Positions 57,665-64,000 of a stretch of DNA of 64,000 nt are shown here, piece after piece. Origin of the DNA: Diaporthe sp. PMI_573. Lineage: Eukaryota > Ascomycota > Sordariomycetes > Diaporthales > Diaporthaceae. The stretch covers positions 930,001-994,000 of the forward strand of contig JAJTUP010000014.1 of the NCBI GenBank assembly GCA_021399435.1, read 5' to 3'. The notes below the pieces were generated by a model. That model saw only the letters and a list, made by a program, of their open reading frames with translations, had not been told where the DNA came from and made no database searches. Position 1 is the first letter of the stretch. Each line of letters begins with the position of its first letter. The position numbers were made by a program, and so were the translations under genes.

Positions 57665-60313
57665 CTTGACTGATTTTGATATAGTCTTTTTTTGCTGAAG
57701 TCGAGTACTCGAAATGATTTGCTGGTTTAGACGTTGGAAGAAAGGCGTTGGAAGTTTCGACTTGCGAATGAATGTCTGGTCTGGACTGAGAAAGAAAGAA
57801 CTTGAAGACTAGCTTCGAAAATGACTGGAAGAAATTGTTGTTTGGGCTGAAGAGCGGAATGAGGAATGGGAGTAAACAAAACTATCGACGTCGAGAGTGA
57901 AGCTCTTATATCTTGTCTGGCCCGGTGGATAATTACAGCGGTCTCCCGTCCAGCCTCGTTCCGCTCCCGGAATTCTAGGCCTTCGGGCGATTCTGTCTTG
58001 CCTCTAATTTCCTCGAAACAACCCGCGAGGGATCATATCGTGTTGGGGGTGGGTCCTTGACTACCGCGATGGAGCCAGCGGGTATCCATAGGAGCTGCAA
58101 GAGGCAGGGAAAGTGACGTGAGTAGACCCTGCGGAGATCCAGCCTACTGGCATCCATCATCTCCGTTGAGCACATCTCATCCCTGACTCTGTTTGGTCTG
58201 TCAGGTTGGCGACTTTTGAGCCCTGCATGTCGACAGACGAGCAGCACTATTGTAGGTCGCACCTCTTGAGCAGCTCGCAGAATATAATTGACCAAATGTT
58301 TGCAAAAGGGCTGGACAGCTGGGCAGTCATGGATAACTTTTTTCTTCTTCTCCTAGCTATTCAGCCGCTTTCAAAATCACTTAGCCAGGTTCACGTAGCA
58401 TCGATCGAAGCAGCCGCATTGCCGCTGACAGGGTGTACCAGTACAATATTCCATGCCATAAATCATTGGACATGGAAACTTGAAACTCGGACGAAGGTGT
58501 CTGCAAGGAATTGAGCATCGTGGCAAACCGTGCCGACAGAACCAAGGCAAGGGTGCGCAAGTGCAAACATTGAAACATGCTTATCCGCATTCTGGGCCGA
58601 TGTGGTGACGAAGCTTCGCGTCCATCTTCATTTGTTTTGAAACATGATCGTTTGCTGGCGGGGTCGGCTACCTGGCTTTTTGAGTGGTTCGTTGACGAGT
58701 CGTCCGCAGAGCTGGCGTCTGCGCTCCCGGGGCCCGCAATTTATGCAATGAAGCTAACGGTTGTCTGATTCGCGCTCAGATCAAGGCGTGGTCAAGCCTG
58801 GCCACACAATGATGGAATTGTGGGGAGGCGTACGTATGCCACCAGGGGGCCAATTGGTGGACGTGTGCGCAAGCGATGGGGATAGAAAGGAGAGGACTGG
58901 GGGTTCACGTAAAGTATTGAATGCAAGAGATGAATTATAGTGAATCTGAGATTGATAGCCCTGAGGAATAGGAGATCGCATTGAGATAATTGCCTGTAAT
59001 GCTTCTGGGATGTTGGTAGGCGCGAGGATGCTCCATCGTTACTACTTATCGACTCCTGAGGTCCGTCATTCAGTAGAGTTCCGGCCGTTCGGGCGCGGAG
59101 AGCCTTCGCGTCGCCCATCCCCGAAGGAATTGGCCGCGGCGTGCGAGCACAGGGTTTGCAGTAAGGCGATCAACTTGGCATTTCAGTTTGTTTCATGTTT
59201 CTACGTCTGCCTACCCCTGATTGTCCGCCTCGGAATTCTTCTTGACGTGGGACTAAAATCGCCGACCTGCGCGAGTCGGAGCCGGGGATTTTACTCGACC
59301 CAGAATAACCCACATGCCTGAGTGTGCCCACATACCGGAAACAAGGTCGTGTCTGCCAAGCCGGCCAAGTTCAATTTCCATGCTGGAGACAGCACGCGTG
59401 GACGCATTCTACCGCTGTAAGTCACGCCTCTTCCAGCCTAGATGTGCTAGCCGTCCACGTATCTCGTTGGAACCTCCAATGTCGAAGATTGGAAAGTAGT
59501 CAGCTCATCGTGTGCATTGCCTGTCACATAAATGCTGCAAATTCTTGAACAGGATTAATTCTGAAAGCAGACATTCGAATCTCCGGTTGCAGGCTCAGAC
59601 AAGGACATATCAAGTACTAACAAAATGATGCGAATTCTTTTCCATCAAGTTGGTAGCTGCAGGATTCAAATGCCACCAAGCTCTGACCGACATTAGTGGT
59701 ACCTCAAATCATTGTCACTCGGAATGGTACATGCCAAAGATCTTCTCGGTCATCATTCTTACGAGGTACATCCCATCCTCAGTGCGATTTGCCACAGCGC
59801 AGGCCTCTAGCCTTGAGATTATTTTAGGCATCAAGCCAGGGGCACAAGCTGCGGCCATGTCGTCCGGGGGCAGATTCTCGTGAGCTCAACTTTGCGGTCT
59901 GCGGCGGGAAGAGGTATGTCCCTCGCCTACCGAGGCAACAGATCCACTATCTCATGGTCCCCCTGGGCGCCTCGGACGAAGCCACAGCGCGTAAATATCC
60001 ACATCCGCGGAGATAGCTAACTACTGTCCCTGCTCGTTTAGGTCATTGTTGCTGCTGGCCCACGGTTGGAGCCTCTCAGCCTCATAACACAGTGTTGGCA
60101 GGCCCGTTGACACTCACGGACGCACTCCTCAGATGGGGGTACCAAGGTGCAGCTAATTTGGCTTTTACTACACTTTTGTTGATAGCCACTCCGCATCAAC
60201 CACCTGTCCCTAGCATCCATTATCTCCTCTCCTTTGATATCTGCCTGAATGCTAGACATCTTTTGCTGATATATGGCCTATCACGACCACTAAACCCAAC
60301 ACAATCATTGTCT
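57665..60313. other. Long gene-poor intergenic region
   Basis: 2.6 kb with no supported gene on either strand; only short frames without features. Confidence 0.55.
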
Positions 60314-61803
60314 CTATAGTCTAGCCTTCAAAGGCTTCCTTGAAATCCAAAAGTGGTTGAAGAGATAGAAGACTGCGCTCAAGCACGCAATCGCCGCATG
60401 TGTAGCGAACCCCATCACATACCGCGGAGCGTCGCCGTCTGGCCACAGATAACTTGTAGCAATCTGAGCTGCATTGGCATAGCCAACCATGATGGCAAGG
60501 GCGACCGACCTGACCTCGGGTTGTACTGTCGCAAAGGCTGTAGTGGCAAATGACAGCACCAGTGGCACCGAGCTGTACAGACCGATGTTGAGTAGGCACA
60601 TGAGGGCGTACCGCGCGGCGAAGGGCCGCACACCAGCCGTCAGGGCCGCGAACAACGCCGCCCAGGCCATGACACCCGCGATGAAGTATGCCCTGTACTG
60701 CGGCCAGCGGTCGCCCACAAAGGACATCGTGATGGCAACGGGTAGGACTACGACGTACAGCGGCGCGGTCATATACTGTGCCGTGACCGAGTCGTAGCCC
60801 AGAGCCTCGACCAGCGTCGGGTAGAAGTTGTTGAGGGTAAAGCTCCCGTCCACGGTCATGAAGGCGATGTAGAAAAGCCAGAAGGCGGGCGTCGTAAGCG
60901 CACTCCACAAGCTACGTGCGAGGCTGAGTCCACGGCGGTTCTTCTCCGAATCGCCAACGTCAAAGCCGTCCGCCTCAAGTCGGTCGATGGCCAGTCGCTT
61001 CTCTGCGGGCGTGAACTTGAGGCAGGTCGCAGGGTAGTCGATGAGGACGAACGGCGTGGCCAGAGATACGGCAACAGTGACGACGCCCTCTACAACAAAG
61101 AGCCAACGCCAACCTGGTATACCGTGGGCACCGTCGAGGCCGCCGCTGATAGCACCGGCCAGGATCCCGGCGAACGCGCCCGACATGATCGACGCACTCC
61201 AGAAGACCATGAAACGCCGGGCGTTCTCGCGCCGCGTATACCACATACTGAACAGGTACAGAACAGCTGGCGAAAATCCGGCCTCGAAGATTCCGAGCAG
61301 GAAGCGCAGTGCCCACAGGTGGCGAGCGTTTTGCACGGCCCCCATGCAGGCCACCACGGTGCCCCACAGGAACATGATGGCGCTGACGTAGCGCGAAGGC
61401 CGCAGCCGCGGCAGCAGCGTGTTGGAGAGCGGCGAGAAGATTATGTAGCTGATCTGGAACATGTTTAGGGCCAGGCTGAAGTCGGTGTCGCTGAGCCCCA
61501 GGTCGTCGTTCATGCCCGCCACCCTGGCGTTGCCGAGGTTGGCTCGGTCCATATACTGTTGTGTCCCAGCTCTGCCGTCAGCCGGCGGTTTTCAATATTT
61601 CAGGGGAGGTCCTTTAGTTTGTATATCCATACCGCGATGAGATACAGGAGCCATATGGCTGGGAGCAGGTGCCAATCGATCTTCTTGACGAGTTGCTTCT
61701 CCTCGGGTGTGCCACTCGTATACGACGATGGCCCCGTGTGCTGCACTGTGGATAATGCATCCTTCTCCGGCATATCGGAGGCGATACGCTCTGGGTTGGT
61801 CAT
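60314..61803 (-). CDS. MFS transporter, anion:cation symporter (DAL5-like) family
   Basis: Two minus-strand exons, 61803-61633 and 61555-60314, 470 residues from the first ATG (MTNPERIASDMPEKDALS); an upstream exon cannot be excluded. The junction rebuilds the first helix signature LLYLIAYMDRANLGNARVAG, the mark of the ACS/DAL5 family. Other features: RFLLGIFEAGFSPAVLYLFSMWYTRRE after helix 4, GWRWLFVVEGV at helix 6, and DYPATCLKFTPAEKRLAIDRL in the central loop. Twelve helices are expected. Family members carry allantoate, nicotinate, pantothenate, biotin precursors or other organic anions into the cell with protons; the substrate here is unknown. The intron donor is GTATGG. Confidence 0.88.
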
Positions 61804-64000
61804 ATCAAAGGCGCCGCCGTGCTTCAGATGGCGAGGTGACAAGTTCGAAGTCGACAAGATCAGAGTTTGTCTACTCGTCGCAGCCTACTCGTCGCAGCCT
61901 CTCATTCAAGGGGCAGAATTTGAATGAAGAACAGATGTCGAATTTGAGTCAAATAGGGTTGCGGAGAAACACTCATAAATGTCCTCCAACTAAGTTGCCA
62001 AGGTATTTTAACCTTTGATTAGTCAAACTGTCTGGGCATTTGCACGCTTGGCATAAAGTGTTTGGGTGAGTATCAAAGCAACATCTGGTACCTGCTTGTC
62101 GACAGTCTTTGAAATCCCATAATCTTCATACATCTATCTTTGAGACTGCCCAGAACTTCGTGGTGATGCCTTTGTCTTCTCGATGTAGCCTAAATCTTGC
62201 GAAAAGATCTGGCAAGCATTGTTTTGTTCTATGGCAAACGTAATGCCAACTCGTAAATTTCAGGCACAGAAATTGAGATGTTATGATTCAAGAGCCATGC
62301 TGAGTGTAGAACGGGGGCGAAAACTTGCTCTGTATCAGTAATCAAGCATCCACTCATTCAGGCGCATCCGGTGTTTCTCATACCTCAGCTGGTCCTCTCG
62401 ACGTCCCTGAATCGTACCTGCCTCCTCTTCTAGATGGCTTCTTCCTTCCACATGAACGCTATATCCATACACGCACTCCTTTTCGGCTCCAGTCGCTTGC
62501 CCCGTAACTTGTGAAAGCCTTGCAAGGATCCCTGAAAGGTTGCAATGACGGCATTGCCCCATCGACCGGAATTTACTGATAGTTTCTCTTACCCGTTCGT
62601 ATAATCCTTTGCTCTTCTCTGACTCGTCCAGATGCGGTCGTACATGCGTTGTCAAGATCTCGCAGACAAATGTCGCAAAAGAAAGCGCTCCTCGGGTCGC
62701 ATGCAGTCAGGGTGCAGCTCGTATAGGAAAGGTGATCTATTTTTAATAGTTGGTGTCCTTTTTCCTTTTAATCAAGAAAAAAAACCCTTAAGCAAGTCTC
62801 TGAAATGACATGTAAGCCACGGCGGCCCATCACAGCACACACTTCGCATTTGTTCCATACTGTGAGTGTTGAATGCTCATCGCGCTGTTTGGTGAAAGCT
62901 TGAATGACTTGTATTTCTAACTGTATGGTCATGTTCACGGCTTCGGTAGGCACCTCCTTCGTATCGCTGAGGATAGCTAGATCCGAGGTATTCTCCTCGG
63001 AGCTCAATGGCAAGGTCTAGAAACGCCATGGTTGCAATCCCCGCTAGGAGAGATCTGCTCGGGACATAGTACAACGGGCGCCGTGACACAAAAGAGGGGA
63101 TCGAGGTGTGGCACGGCGAATAGGTTTTGGAATAGCTTTTTAAGTTGATGATACCTAGAAAGCTGTTGTGTTGTTTATGCTCAGTCAGCCCCGAGATATG
63201 TTCCCGCGACCTCGGGAGTGAACAAAAGCTCCTGTACTAGATCTTTAACCCAAAATGGGAACTGAGGGAAGGCGGTGATTCACCTCGGCGCCACACGCTG
63301 TGGATACGAGCACCTGCATGGTTCGTTCAAAGTGAGGGAACACGATCCCCGGTAGCTTGTGTAACAAACCACACGCGAGTGTGACAACGAGCACCGTCAT
63401 GCATTTTCCGGCGAGGATGATAGTAGGCGTTGTCTCGGCAGGTATTAAAGCAAATCATTGGACAGATGCTGAGACTTAGCCCCATGGCGTAATTCGGAGG
63501 CTGGCAAGTTTTGCTGAAGCCGAGGCAATATGCATGTGGAGCAATTCAATTTGTTATTACCACAAGAATCTTGCGCGTATTATCATTCTTCTTATTTTGG
63601 ACAACACATGTATTGATGGACACCAATGGAATCCCAGGTTTCCATTCTATCTTTGTCTTTTCCACTATAATATTTGAGGGCAAGAACCCTTCTTATATTA
63701 TGTATATTACGTAATTAAGTCACCCCTATCAATATTTGGGTGCACTCTTATTCGTTGTTTCATGATTCACGTTCCTATTCCATGAATAGCTAAAGCTGAA
63801 TTGAATAATGCGCAACGTTACCAATCTAGGATTTAGAATGGCCCACCCTCAGCTATCCGTCTCGGGGAAACAGACACAACAACTGACCAAGCCGGGTGAG
63901 ATCCGCACGATAAATCAGGGTCCGTAATTGCGTCGTTTCTGCATTACAGCTGTCCTCGACTGAGAATTAAAGTTGCAAAGACTGCTAACAGACCAAGGGG
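61804..64000. other. Gene-poor end of window, with one possible gene relic
   Basis: No complete gene supported. On the minus strand 62335-62720 an open stretch reads ALSFATFVCEIL... TTHVRPHLDESEKSKGLYERVRETISKFRSM and continues about 65 residues. It has a coding feel but no start codon, no partner exons and no recognised family, so it may be an exon relic. From 63500 the sequence is AT-rich. Confidence 0.35.

Overview
The window looks like nuclear DNA of a filamentous ascomycete (Pezizomycotina, probably Sordariomycetes; I cannot name a genus). Genes are split by short introns of 54 to 131 nt with GT...AG ends. The gene content is typically fungal: a Zn2Cys6 regulator, a CE5 esterase, a pepsin-like protease, a DAL5-like transporter, an F-box/ankyrin protein, and DUF7580 and AcuF-type C2H2 proteins. 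Exon coordinates were built by hand from splice sites, reading phase and protein family patterns. Every multi-exon model reported as a gene closes in frame.

Layout. 1-6 kb: two secreted carbohydrate-active enzymes, a CE5 cutinase/acetylxylan esterase and a GH92 alpha-mannosidase. 8-24 kb: an accessory island broken by AT-rich decayed DNA. It holds an RBR E3 ligase, a divergent DUF7580/C2H2 pair, a bacterial-type RibD/DHFR-like reductase, a SERAC1/SesB-like alpha/beta hydrolase with a Gly-rich tail, a putative ubiquitin-like protein with a Gly-rich tail, a collagen-like Gly-rich single-pass membrane protein, and a second RBR ligase. 24-30 kb: a Zn2Cys6 regulator and a MetE-C-like protein. 31-43 kb: carboxylesterase, F-box/ankyrin protein, a small inverted-repeat element, aspartic protease, MAPEG protein and a Cys-rich membrane protein. 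43-53 kb: cytochrome P450, then a divergent GH2 beta-galactosidase and sugar permease. 53-58 kb: SDR, an internally duplicated small secreted protein and a Gly-rich repeat secreted protein. 58-64 kb: one DAL5-like transporter in otherwise gene-poor sequence.

How genes may work together. The beta-galactosidase and the permease diverge from a 1.8-kb promoter region in the LAC4/LAC12 arrangement, so they are probably a co-regulated galactoside uptake and hydrolysis pair. The most unusual part is 16.5-23.7 kb. Three neighbouring, otherwise unrelated proteins (hydrolase, ubiquitin-like domain, membrane protein) carry compositionally similar Gly-rich segments, and paralogous RBR ubiquitin ligases sit on both sides. 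I suggest an uncharacterised ubiquitin-linked, NLR-like signalling or self/non-self module, but that is inference; only the architectures are seen directly.
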